Positions 22,594 through 32,246 of a stretch of 64,000 bases of DNA are shown here, in pieces. Numbering within the stretch: position 1 is the stretch's first letter; every line of letters starts with the position of its first letter. The stretch is taken from positions 1,410,892 to 1,474,891 of the forward strand of contig NW_017566992.1 in the NCBI RefSeq assembly GCF_001661265.1. Reading direction: 5' to 3'. The DNA comes from Saitoella complicata NRRL Y-17804. Its lineage: Eukaryota; Ascomycota; Saitoellomycetes; Saitoellales; Saitoellaceae. A model generated the notes under the pieces. That model ran no database searches. It saw only the letters and a list, made by a program, of their open reading frames with translations, and had not been told where the DNA came from. Position numbers and translations under genes: made by a program.

Positions 22594-24112
22594 TTATTCT
22601 GTAGTTTCATGTTGCACTTCTTTAGGCTGAGCCGAGCCGGTCCTCGCGACTTTTACCACTCCCTCTTCCTCTTCCTCTGCAGAGTGTCTCCGCTTTCTGC
22701 TCTCCACGTCCCTCACTTCTGACCCCGACCCCGACACAATGCTAGCCGCACGGTCATAATTCGCCGTCCGTTCCCCTCTATTCCCACCCGCATTCCTCTC
22801 CTTCCACGCCTTCTTAATCTCCCAATCATGACTCTGCAACTCCCTCTCCGTAACCCCATCTTCAATACTCCTCAACACCTTCTCCACCACACTCTTATGA
22901 TTCCCATCCTCCTTATCCGGTCGAAACCGGTTAAATCTCCAGCGTCCCCCTTTGTCTAGTCGGCATTCGACGATGAGGCCGGGCATGGGGTTATCGCCGC
23001 GTTCGCGCATCATGCGGTCCCAGTCGGATGTGTCGACATGGAGGGGTGCAAAGTAGGTATAGGAGGGCCCGCCTTCCCATTGGTAGAGGTGGAGTGAGGG
23101 GATGAGGTCGAAGTCTTCGTGGCCGTCAGGGGTTTTGGCAGGTTCGATGTCGAGTCTGAAGTCGATTGTGTTTTCGTGTGCTGGTTTCCACTTTAGACTA
23201 CGACAAACTTAGCCCTCAATCTGTAGATGTGCATCACGTGCAGGACTTACATTTTGTCTGATGTGCCAAACTCGTATGGCGCGATGCGATTTGTGAAGAT
23301 GAGGCCATCGTTCCCATGCGTCAGGTTTGGTAGCACGTTACGGAACATGTGCACCATGCCATACGCAAACTCAAACCCCTTCTCCTTAATGCTGTTTATC
23401 CAGATTAGTGACCATCGCAGACCACCAGACGGGAATACTCACAACAGTGGCGGCGGTCGTCTCTTCTCTGTGCGCATCTTCACACGGTATTGCTCATACG
23501 GCACGCCAATATTCTCTCTAAAATACTTTGCGCATGGAGGTCAGCGATGAAGACATACCAACAACGAGACTCTGCGCTTACCGCAAGCCTTTTATCATAC
23601 GTGCGCTCCACGAGGCGCTTCCCATCCATCACCATACAATCAAAAACCAGGTAATTCAACCGCTTAACTTTGGTCTCCACACCATCCGCCCCCACCCTCT
23701 TCTCAAAATCATAAACAACCTCTCCATCAAGAAGTGTATCCCTATGCACTGCCTGTTCCAGCGTCCGGTCTCCCGCACAAGGAACGTGCATGCTAGGCGG
23801 TAGCTGATAATACTCGTTCTTCCGGTCAATCATATACACAACCTCACCCCCCCGTTCTTGCGTGATGTACATCAGCAACCTCAACCCATCGGATTTTTCG
23901 CAAACGTAGTAGTCCTCATGCTTTAGTTCGTCGAGGTGGTGTTTGCTGAAACTAACGGGTTGGGCACCGGGGAACCGTTGTCGCCGCCCGCGGTCTTCGG
24001 GGATGCCAAGGATTTGGCCAACGCGGTCGCGGAGACGGTGGAGTTCATCTCGGTCGCGGATTGGACGCCAGTCTAGGTCTTTCGTGCCGATTTCGGGGAC
24101 TTCGACTCCCAT
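22594..24112 (-). CDS. CEG1: mRNA capping enzyme, guanylyltransferase subunit
   Basis: Adds GMP to the 5' diphosphate end of new mRNA in the nucleus. Four exons: 23582-24112, 23443-23525, 23251-23391 and 22594-23197, 452 residues. All nucleotidyltransferase motifs are visible in order: motif I EKSDGLR with the nucleophile Lys at about residue 73, TLLDGEVVYD, YLVFDCMVMDG, GNDGLIFT and LKWKP. The OB-fold C-terminal domain follows, then a charged tail with EEEEEG. Start at 24112 has good context (CCACAATGG). Divergent from AIM24; 281 bp between the start codons. Confidence 0.95.
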
Positions 24113-24299
24113 TGTGGTTGGGGTGTGGTTCCTCGCGGGTGGTCTTTGGCGGGTGAAGTCGTGATGGGTATTGATAGGAAAATACAGGCAGGCGCTCTGC
24201 TCGAGAGTTATCGATTCCTCGACGAAGTGATCAAGGAGGTACCGATTGCGATTCAAATATTGGAGGTTTGTATTGTACGTACGCGAAACGACGTTGACG

Positions 24300-24331
24300 G
24301 GTCATGCACGGTCATGCACATGCCGTGCATC
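24300..24331. promoter_or_regulatory. Tandem GGTCATGCAC motif in the CEG1/AIM24 shared promoter
   Basis: GGTCATGCAC occurs twice head to tail (24300-24319) and is followed at once by ATGCCGTGCAT, which carries the inverted GTGCAT. It lies roughly mid-way to AIM24 in the divergent promoter and looks like a clustered transcription-factor site. No known factor is assigned. Confidence 0.35.
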
Positions 24332-24393
24332 TCGAAATCCACACCCGCAAGTCCGCAAAAAGACATTGAAGATTAAATTCCAATTGATCAGCT

Positions 24394-25735
24394 ATGGCCT
24401 CTCGATCTCTGGGCCTCGCACCGTCCCTCCGCTCCTCCCATATCATCCGCAGCTCTACGCTCGCTGCCGCTCGCTCCTTCCATGTCACCCAAGAAGCAGT
24501 GACCTCCATCGACGTCAACGAGTCCGTCCGCGCCGTACCGAAACTGAGCGGTGCCGGGCCCTTCGCGGCAGAGACTACAATGCAAGTCATCGGGAGTAGT
24601 GCGAGTCTGCTGAGTGTGAGCGTTCCGGCGAGTGCGCCGTTGTATACGCGACGAGGGACCTTGGTCGGCATGAACGGGAATCTGGAAAACGTTCGTCTTC
24701 ATCACCCTAAACCATTTGATCCGTGATGCTGATAATGAAGGGTGTGAATAGACTACGAGTACATTGTCCCTAACCCAATCCCAAGGCCCTGCAACCCCCC
24801 TCCACCGCCTCTCCCTCGCCCAACCCTTCCTCTACCATAAACTCACGAGCACGGCCCCCTTCTCCGCACTCATCTCTACCAAATCACAGATCTCGTCGTT
24901 TTCGCTGCTCACGCTCGATGGACGCGTTGATTGGGTTGTTGCGAAGCGGGATGCGTTGTTGGCGTGGACCGGGTCGGCACTCGTTGTGAAGCCGAGGGCA
25001 AATCTGCGAGGTGTACGTTTCCCCCTGCCTCCCCTTCTCGCCCTTTTTTTCTTTCGAGTGCATTGTGCTAACGGGGTTCGATAGGGCATCGGAGCATGGT
25101 CCCAGACTCTCTTGACAGGCCGCGGCCAAGTCGCCCTCACAGCCCCCGGTCAAATCTTCCAAATCAACCTCGAAGCCGGTGAATCATACCTCCTCTCCCC
25201 CTCCAACCTCCTCGCATACTCCGCTACCTCCTCTTCCCCCTCCTCTCCAACTCCCTATCGTCTCCAATCGTCCGCCCAGCGAATGTTCAACCTCCAAGTT
25301 CCGTCATTGTCGGGCTTAGTCAAAATCCCCGAATCAGACTTTTTGTCACAGGTACAGACGAGCACTGCATTCAAGACCGCGGCGAAATTATGGACGAAAG
25401 CACGCGCGTGGACGCGGAGAACGATCTACGGCGACAAACAATTCCAGAAATTCGAGGGTCCGGCGACGATTTTGGTTCAGTCTCGTGCGAGGGGGTTTAC
25501 CGACATTATCTCCACGCGTCAGGTTAGTGAGATGGCTGAACTCACGCCTGGGGCTGCACAAAGTCTCGAAGCACGATTCACTACCTCTGCTACTGGAAAG
25601 GATGAACTTGAGGAGAGCAATAGGGAGAGTGAGAGGGCAAATTATGCGGGGACTTTGAAGGTTGCGACGGTGAAGGATGGACGAGTGGTTTTGGAGGATA
25701 CGCCGAATTTTGAGGAGTTTGTTCCGAGGCGGTAA
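24394..25735 (+). CDS. AIM24: Aim24, inner mitochondrial membrane biogenesis protein
   Basis: Aim24 supports MICOS and respiratory complex integrity in the inner mitochondrial membrane. Three exons, 24394-24690, 24752-25012 and 25085-25735, all phase 0, 402 residues. A basic N-terminus ([27 protein letters not shown]) is a clear mitochondrial presequence. The beta-rich TIM-barrel-like core has [61 protein letters not shown] and ILVQSRA, matching the family. A Ser/Pro-rich loop ([11 protein letters not shown]) is inserted around residue 240. Confidence 0.9.
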
Positions 25736-26109
25736 GGGTGTAGGGCGTGGGTGGGATGTGGAAAAGTAAGATAAAGGTACGATTGAAAAAGCAAAGCAAT
25801 ATATATACCCATCTCACGTGCGTCTTTGAGATCGTTAGACTTTGTGCGGGAGTTGCGTGTTGCTTTGCGTGAAGACGTGGCCCTAAAGGGCGTGGGGATT
25901 CGGTCTTTGGGCGAGGAATTTACCAGTTTCACGAGCAGGTTTCCTGCTGTGTTGAAGGCCCTATAAGCATAGCTGATTGTTTTGGGATTTCTAAACCGTA
26001 GCCTCTTATGGTTCCTCGACATAGAAACAACTGCATTCGGCAGTCCATGTGGTGCATCAGCAGCAGTGATTGCCTCCAGTATCCTCCAATTTGTGACTAT
26101 CGAGTACCT
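25736..26109. other. Intergenic region between convergent AIM24 and RED
   Basis: 374 bp holding the two 3' ends. I see no gene, repeat or structured element. Confidence 0.4.
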
Positions 26110-27282
26110 TTAATCATCATCGTCATCATCTCCCTTTGCCTTTCTTCGCCTCTTCTTCTTCTTCGGCCCCTCATCCTCATCACTCCCAAACTCAAAATCC
26201 GCATCATCCCTAGCCAACATCTCCATCCTCTTCCGTGCCTTGACCTCCTCCTCATCCTCGAGCTCCGTTCCTTTCTTTTCGGCAATTTGTGAGGCTTTTT
26301 TGAGGGCGGCTTTGAGAGTTGGGTCGTTGCGGAGGGATTCGGTGGTGATATCTCCGTCGGAGTCGGAGTCTGCGGTGGTGGATGTGAAGTAGTTTCGTCT
26401 TGGGGGTTCTGCTGGGGTTTCGCTTGGTTCTTTCGTTTCTTCCTTATCTGTCTTTTCGTCGTCGCTTGAGTCCATGCCGGCGAATGGATCGTATTCGCCG
26501 ACGTCTGCGAAGATATCACCGTCATCGTTCATCGGATTCGCCACTGGTTCAGGTTCCGGCTTCTTCTCCTGCTGTGTCTTCTTCTTTTTCTTGACAAGTC
26601 TCTTGATCTTCCCGTCCGGTCCGACAACAATCTTGACTTTCTCTTCTTCTTCCTTTGGCTCCTCGGCCGGCGGTGGTGGCACGCCGATTTTTCTGAATTT
26701 AGACTTATCCAGTCCTTCCTCTACCGGTTTTGATGATTTTGCAACAGTTCTTCCCGCTCGCATCTTTGCTAATAGCTCGTCGCGTGTCATCTTCTTTGGC
26801 GGCTCTGCTTTGGCTGTCTGGAAAGCAGCTTCCAGATCTTCTTCCACGCCACCCTTGGGCCCCTCTTCCCGTGGTTTCTCTCCACTAAGATCCTCTCCTT
26901 GCTTCACTTTCTTCAACAAAGCAAAGTCTAGTCCCTTAACAAGATGCGTATGTTCCAGATCACCACCAAGTAGCTTGCTTTGCTCATAAGCTGTTCTTGC
27001 GTCTACATCCTTCAGCTTCTCCTCCTCTTTGTCCGCTTGTTGTTGTCGAAGTTTTGCCCGATCTACGTATCCTTCCGGCAGTATAGATTTCTCTTTCTTT
27101 TCCTTTCCTGGAGACTTAGGCTTCGCAAAGACATTAGTCGGCTTGACATTCCGAGGTGTCATACCAAGGGCCCCCGCCGGCTTTCCACGCCCAGGAAGCG
27201 CAAACCCACTCCGAGAGTTCGCGGAGCCCCCGGATCCAGGTCGAGGAGTTGCAAGTAACTTTCGGAAGTCCTGTTGATTCAT
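26110..27282 (-). CDS. RED/IK-like spliceosome protein
   Basis: Single exon, 390 residues. The RED N-terminal domain is recognised by YVDRAKLRQQQADKEEE and GGDLEHTHLVKGLDFALLKKV. RED (IK) joins the activated spliceosome and, with Smu1, is needed for B complex activation. The rest is charged and low in complexity: a basic KRLVKKKKK block, acidic DSSDDEK and EDEEEVKARKRMEML, and a C-terminal KKKKRRR followed by a run of Asp. Shorter than animal RED, mainly because the RD-dipeptide repeat is missing; fungal homologs often lack it. Divergent from deoxyhypusine synthase, 171 bp apart. Confidence 0.88.
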   Translation of the reverse strand: MNQQDFRKLLATPRPGSGGSANSRSGFALPGRGKPAGALGMTPRNVKPTNVFAKPKSPGKEKKEKSILPEGYVDRAKLRQQQADKEEEKLKDVDARTAYEQSKLLGGDLEHTHLVKGLDFALLKKVKQGEDLSGEKPREEGPKGGVEEDLEAAFQTAKAEPPKKMTRDELLAKMRAGRTVAKSSKPVEEGLDKSKFRKIGVPPPPAEEPKEEEEKVKIVVGPDGKIKRLVKKKKKTQQEKKPEPEPVANPMNDDGDIFADVGEYDPFAGMDSSDDEKTDKEETKEPSETPAEPPRRNYFTSTTADSDSDGDITTESLRNDPTLKAALKKASQIAEKKGTELEDEEEVKARKRMEMLARDDADFEFGSDEDEGPKKKKRRRKAKGDDDDDD

Positions 27283-27453
27283 TCTGCCCTTACCGAGGAT
27301 TGCGACAGAAGGGGAAGGAGGTGTACGACTGGCGGGGTGCCTGGCAGAAAGCTTGCAGCGGCCTGCGTGCGGCCAAATATTATTTCGTAATTTCGAGTTT
27401 CTCGGCCAAAAAAGTTCAAGCTTTCGCGACCTTTCGATTTTTATTCAGCAATA

Positions 27454-28614
27454 ATGTCTGTACCGAACGGAGCTCCCACTCAAGACGATGCTGCCAAGGC
27501 CGCTGCTGCGGTGCTGGTCAGGTCCACGCCCATGCCTTCCGACGCAAAGATCATTCGTGGTGTTGATTTCGAGGAGGAGAAGACACCAATCACGGTTCAG
27601 GAGCTGATGAGTCGCATGCCTCTTATCGGATTTCAGGGTACTGCGCTCGGTCGTGCGTGCGAGATCGTCAATGAGATGAGGAACTGGAGGCCAGAGCCTA
27701 AGGAGGAGACTGTGGAGACCGACGAGGAGGAGGAGGCTGTTCAAGATAGCAAGGAAGATGGGCCTGTGGATGAGGAAGCGGCTGCGGAGGCCAGCTCGTA
27801 CCAACCGCCTCAGGACAAGACGACTATCTTCCTGGGATACACCTCGAACCTCATCTCTTCCGGTCTGCGTGAGACGATCAAATACCTGGCCAAGACGAAG
27901 CAGGTTTCATGTATTGTGACTACAGCAGGAGGCGTCGAGGAGGACTTCATCAAGTGTCTTGGACCGACCTACGCCGGAGACTTCAACCTCCCCGGAAAGG
28001 AGCTACGATCGAAAGGTCTGAACAGAATCGGCAACCTCCTCGTTCCCAACGACAACTACTGCAAATTCGAAGACTGGGTGATCCCAATTCTCGACACCAT
28101 GTTGGAAGAGCAGAAGACGACCGGGCGCATCTGGACGCCATCCGCGATGATCCGTCGCCTGGGAAAGGAGATCAACAATGAGGAGTCAGTCTACTACTGG
28201 TGCTACAAGAACAACATCCCTGTCTTCTGTCCAGCAATCACCGACGGGTCGTTGGGAGACATGATCTACTTCCACTCCTTCCGCAACCCAGGTCTCATCG
28301 TCGATATTGCCCGCGACATCCGTCTCATTAACACCATGGCCGTCCGCGCGGTCAAGACAGGAATGCTTATCCTCGGTGGAGGAGTGGTTAAGCACCATAT
28401 CTGTAATGCGAACTTGATGAGGAACGGTGCGGATTATGCTGTCTACATCAACACTGGACAGGAGTTTGATGGATCGGATGCTGGAGCGAGACCGGATGAG
28501 GCAGTTAGTTGGGGAAAGATCAGGGGTGACGGGGCTATGATGGAGAAGGTGTACGCGGATGCCACGATTGTTTTCCCGTTGATTGTTGCGGGAACTTTCG
28601 CGAGGCATGATTAG
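27454..28614 (+). CDS. DYS1: Deoxyhypusine synthase
   Basis: NAD-dependent enzyme that moves the aminobutyl group of spermidine to a lysine of eIF5A, the first step of hypusine formation. Single exon, 386 residues. Conserved blocks: [67 protein letters not shown] and EAVSWGKI with the active-site Lys. An acidic insert rich in Glu/Asp (about residues 75-118) separates the N-terminal helix from the core. ATG context CAGCAATAATG. Confidence 0.96.
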   Translation: MSVPNGAPTQDDAAKAAAAVLVRSTPMPSDAKIIRGVDFEEEKTPITVQELMSRMPLIGFQGTALGRACEIVNEMRNWRPEPKEETVETDEEEEAVQDSKEDGPVDEEAAAEASSYQPPQDKTTIFLGYTSNLISSGLRETIKYLAKTKQVSCIVTTAGGVEEDFIKCLGPTYAGDFNLPGKELRSKGLNRIGNLLVPNDNYCKFEDWVIPILDTMLEEQKTTGRIWTPSAMIRRLGKEINNEESVYYWCYKNNIPVFCPAITDGSLGDMIYFHSFRNPGLIVDIARDIRLINTMAVRAVKTGMLILGGGVVKHHICNANLMRNGADYAVYINTGQEFDGSDAGARPDEAVSWGKIRGDGAMMEKVYADATIVFPLIVAGTFARHD

Positions 28615-28860
28615 GAGTCAGGACGGTGGAGTTCGAGGTATGGAGGTGATGGCTTGGACAGAGCATCTGGCGTTCGCGGGTGGAGGAGGAAGTGTTAGTC
28701 ACGGCACAGCCCCTAGAATACAAAGTAGATAAACACACTCAGTTCAGTCCTAGACGAATTATCTTCCCAAAGGCGGTTAGAATCGTGGCTCGCCTACACC
28801 GCCACCGTACGTATCGTAGACGCAGCTCTTCGCAGTGACGTAGACATCCACTCACTACAG

Positions 28861-29051
28861 GCGACAACTTGAAGAACACAAACAACATGAAGCAAGTCAT
28901 CCGTTTCATCAAGGACGTTGCAAAAGATATTGATAGACCTGTTGGTGCTCGTGCGCTTGTCGTTGGTATACCCAATGTTGGGAAGAGCACGATTCTGAAT
29001 GCGTTACGACATGCAGATGTGAGGAAGGAAAAGGTTGCAATCAACGATTGA
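28861..29051 (+). pseudogene. Fragment of an MTG1-type mitochondrial ribosome GTPase
   Basis: Only the segment around the G1 motif remains: DNLKN...VIRFIKDVAKDI, then GARALVVGIPNVGKSTILNALRHADVRK, which matches the circularly permuted GTPase MTG1 (mitochondrial large-subunit assembly). It ends in a stop after KVAIND, before the PGVTR region that follows in real family members, and the G4/G5 part that should precede it is absent. A plausible 54-bp intron (28815-28868 region, GTACGTATC to ACTACAG) lies just before it, so a genomic rather than cDNA-derived copy is likely. It cannot be a working GTPase. Confidence 0.7.
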
Positions 29052-29105
29052 ATTGCCTATTAAGGGACCGTAATACATTCTTCAACCACACTACTCCCTG
29101 CCCGC

Positions 29106-29545
29106 TCAACCCATCGCACCCGTCGACGTCGCTTTCCCTCCACCGCCCTCACACTCCTCCATATTCCCACCATTAACGAACCTCTGATCCGCCTCGTATG
29201 CTCCCGCTTCGCTCGGTTCCGGTCCACCTGGGTACATCCCTCCCTGCCCAACATCCGACAACGCAGCCAACCTCACGCCTTCGGATCCTGGATGTCCTGA
29301 TTGTGCCCTCATTTGGTGTTCTTCGGTATGGTAGGGACGGGTAGGGCTCGTGTCGCCTTTGTACTCGATGTCTGTGAGAAGCTCGTTAGCTGTTTGATTC
29401 TGATTAGATGAAGAAAGTAGAGAGAAGGGGTACCTTCGGTATGAAGACCACCTGAGCCGAGTGATTTGGGTTGGTGTGGGTGAGGAGCCATGTCGGTCGT
29501 GTCCTCCATCAATTCGTCGTGTTCATTGGTGAGGTGTGAGGCCAT
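29106..29545 (-). CDS. Small hydrophilic protein of unknown function
   Basis: Two exons, 29434-29545 and 29106-29371, joined across a 62-bp intron (GTACCC, CTCACAG), 125 residues. The product is hydrophilic and Gly/Glu/His-rich with no signal peptide, membrane span or recognised domain (MASHLTNEHDEL, KSLGSGGLHTED, GGMYPGGPEPSEAG). The composition resembles small stress-linked hydrophilins, but this is only a resemblance. It shares a 355-bp promoter with another small hydrophilic gene at 29901. Confidence 0.55.
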
Positions 29546-29572
29546 GCTGGATAGCTCAATGTTACTTGTGGT

Positions 29573-29850
29573 AGGGGGACAGACTCGCGTTCTTATAATG
29601 CCCTGCCTACGGTCATGTCATGGCAGGAGTACGACGATGCAACAGCTGATCAAGTCATACGTACGGCGGCGGGGTACGGCTGCAGCTGCAGTGCAATTGG
29701 CCGGCGTGCTGTAACCTGGTTGAAGTCATCTCGTGATTTTTCAGGCGGGATCAGCTGGGCGTCCTGCGGCACACGCACTTTCCCACGACGCCGGCCCTCG
29801 ATGACATCACAGCAGCGCGCGCCACAACATCGCACGCTGGTCCCCCTCCT
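29573..29850. promoter_or_regulatory. Shared promoter with STRE-like sites between two small hydrophilic genes
   Basis: The 355-bp gap between divergent starts has AGGGGG at 29573-29578 close to the left gene and CCCCCT at 29842-29847 followed by CTATATCT (about 29849-29856) close to the right gene. AGGGG/CCCCT is the stress response element core bound by Msn2/4-type factors in yeast. A TGACATCA sequence (near 29803) resembles a CRE/AP-1 site. Function is inferred from motif content only. Confidence 0.35.
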
Positions 29851-29900
29851 ATATCTTGACAGGCGTTCGCGACTTCAACACAAACATACATCTAATCAAC

Positions 29901-30271
29901 ATGAGCTCTCAACCTGAAAAGAAGGGTAAGTCGTGGATCCGTCAGCTGCAGTGGAGCACTGCGATCCCTGTGATCTGCTGTCGCCTTCCTGCTTTCGGCG
30001 GTTTCGATGCTTTGGGATCGGATGGCTAAATTGTTGCTGGTAGACATCGTCGGCGGTGGTAACCAGGGTCACGACGCCGAGCACGAGCACAACCCCAGCT
30101 GGAAGCCCGAGGGTGTCACTGAGCGTCACGTACGGCTTCCTCCTCCTAAATCAAAATTATGTCGTCAACTAACACTCATATACACAGGTCGAGCAGCATG
30201 GTACGGAGAAGAAGCACGCTGGATCAGAGGAGGAGGGCATGGAGGGCGCTGATGCCAAGGATCTTGAGTAA
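29901..30271 (+). CDS. Small hydrophilic protein of unknown function
   Basis: Three exons, 29901-29925, 30044-30129 and 30188-30271, giving 64 residues: MSSQPEKKDIVGGGNQGHDAE-type start, then NPSWKPEGVTERHVEQ and an acidic tail. It is His/Glu/Gly-rich, with no hydrophobic segment. Introns of 118 and 58 bp keep the frame. The leader ends CTAATCAACATG, a good context. Like its divergent neighbour it looks like a small, disordered, possibly stress-induced protein; no family is recognised. Confidence 0.55.
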
Positions 30272-30993
30272 GGGTTGGGAGGAAAGAGTATATGAAGGGT
30301 GTAGGATATGATGGATATGAGGTGAGAGTGTATGTTAATGCATATGGTGAACACATTCGTGTCTGGGTGTCAGTGATTCAAGAGCTCCTCGCATATCCAC
30401 AACCTGGAGCAGTGCGCTGTCGCATGCCTATGGCAGGACAGGACAAGATCCCCCAAATTCTCCTTCACAGTGCTGTAGCTATATCGCATCGGTCATGGGA
30501 CAAAACAGCAGCTGCAGATCCTGTTATCGAAAGTCCCATCTCGAGCTCGATTACCAGTCCTCCTCTCTCTTAGGGTTTAGCTCACTCGTATCGCTATCAT
30601 GCATCAGCTGTCAGATTAGGCACACTAGAGTGAAACTGCGGTTAAGACTACGCTACAAGCCTCCCGTTTTTTTGCTCCGAGTAGAAAATTTATAAGGGGC
30701 CTGCCACCCCTTCAACCTCCTCGGCCAGCTGATCGCTAGAGGAATGGGTTCGCTGGAAGGATGTGGAGCGGCTGTTTGATCTGAACGCGAGCACATGTCA
30801 AATTTCGAATTCGACGCAGCCGGACGCGGAAGGACATGAGCACATCCCACGCTCCCCCCCCCCCCCTCGACAGACACCAAGTAACGCCCGAGAGTTCCCT
30901 CCGCCGCCCAAGATTGGATCAACATTACCACGTACGTCCGCCAACACGAGATTAGCCAAAACGATGGTCGACGCAAAATGCAAAAAAAGAATC
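30272..30993. other. Intergenic region with a 13-base C run
   Basis: 722 bp between the small hydrophilic gene and the tRNA. A run of 13 C lies at 30854-30866. An isolated TTTATAAG occurs near 30688 without a recognisable gene behind it. I see no coding frame worth reporting. Confidence 0.4.
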
Positions 30994-31074
30994 GACGCCG
31001 ACGCGATTCGAACGCGCGAAGGAAGATCCCACGGCCTTAGCAGGGCCGCCCGGTAACCACTGCGGCACAGCGTC
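30994..31074 (-). tRNA. tRNA-Ser (anticodon GCT)
   Basis: 81-nt intronless tRNA on the minus strand. The 5' GACGCTG pairs with the 3' CGGCGTC; the anticodon loop CTGCTAA gives anticodon GCT (Ser AGC/AGU); the T arm is GCGCG-TTCGAAT-CGCGT; a long variable arm, as expected for serine, lies between. A run of seven T follows about 5 bases after the 3' end on the minus strand, a Pol III terminator. Confidence 0.95.
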
Positions 31075-31499
31075 AATTGGATATTTGCTTGCATTTTTCT
31101 TGGGTATATAATCTCCAGAATCTTGTTTACGCTGCGTTATTCTTCGTCCCCACCGCAGCCAGCAACTTCATCGATTGGGAGTAGACAGAAGCTCCGGATT
31201 TCGTGGTGTCTGATTATTGTTGATCTGACTAATATTGTATCGGGTACTTATGCTTCGATGTCGGGTAACGGAGATCTGCTAGTTTTTGATCGAGGAGAAT
31301 CCACACGCACGTCTGTTCAAGTTGTCGGGACAGATGACAATGACCAAACAAGGGGAACTTATGTAATAATGTAATTGATTCCGTGAACCATGTTGCCTTC
31401 CTCACCAGCCATAGTCTATCATGCAATTGCAGCCTGGTAACCATTACGGCGCCTATACGCCGACGCCTGATATGAGTATACGCAGAAGTAGAAGTGCTC

Positions 31500-31893
31500 T
31501 CACCATCTGTCCTGTCGTCTACGAATACATGTGATATATCTCTTAAGGGGATTTTGTGATGGGTCTTCAATTGTCCAGGTTGATTCTTCAAGTTTGATTT
31601 CGTGGTGAAGGGAGCCCTATCCATCATGTCACGTCATTCTATTGCCAGTTGATATGTCTGTCCGTATATACCTCCAAAATTGGCTCTTGTCCTTTCAGCC
31701 CGATACTAATTCTCTGCTTCTCAACCACCACCTTCACAAACTTCCCTCTCGTTCCCTTTGGTATGGGAACATCAACATCCACATCTGCCAGCATTTGTCG
31801 CCATTGATACCACAATGTAGCCTGTTCTCCCCGTTCCCTCTGACAAACAGCGTCGTCCTGCACCTTTTTCTCTTCTGGAATCTGATTTGCCAT
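31500..31893 (-). pseudogene. Truncated nudC-like (CS domain) gene copy
   Basis: Two exons, 31672-31893 and 31500-31616, with a 55-bp intron. Exon 1 encodes WYQWRQMLADVDVDVPIPKG, KFVKVVVEKQ and GLKGQEPILE; exon 2 GSLHHEIKLEESTWTIED, all hallmark nudC CS-domain sequence (dynein/nuclear migration chaperone). After TIED the frame leaves the family and stops; the EWW strand and the C-terminal tail of real NudC proteins are missing, so about half the usual length remains (112 residues). Splice signals and the start codon are intact, so it could still be transcribed. A full nudC gene is expected elsewhere. Confidence 0.75.
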
Positions 31894-32246
31894 TGTGTTC
31901 GTGTTGTTTCTACAGTTATTGAATTTCTGCGGGGTTCGATGAGGGTACGGCGTACGTTGACGTCAAGCATGTAGGACGGGAAATAAGGTTTAGACCGTGC
32001 ACCAACATCCTTCTCCAGTATATCTATACATCAGTTCCAGTGGGTGCCTTGGTATTGATATGATACGCTATTCTATCCTTGTCTCAAATCATTGTCTATT
32101 CCCACCTAAATCTGGGTCCCAACTCCCGCAGCCTAACTTTCCCCACCTCCCGAAACATATTCCGATGCCATCTAAAGAACAAAAAGAAGCGGAGGTTGGG
32201 TGTAGTAGTTTCTTACAGCGGTGTGAGATTTTCTTGCGACATGCAC

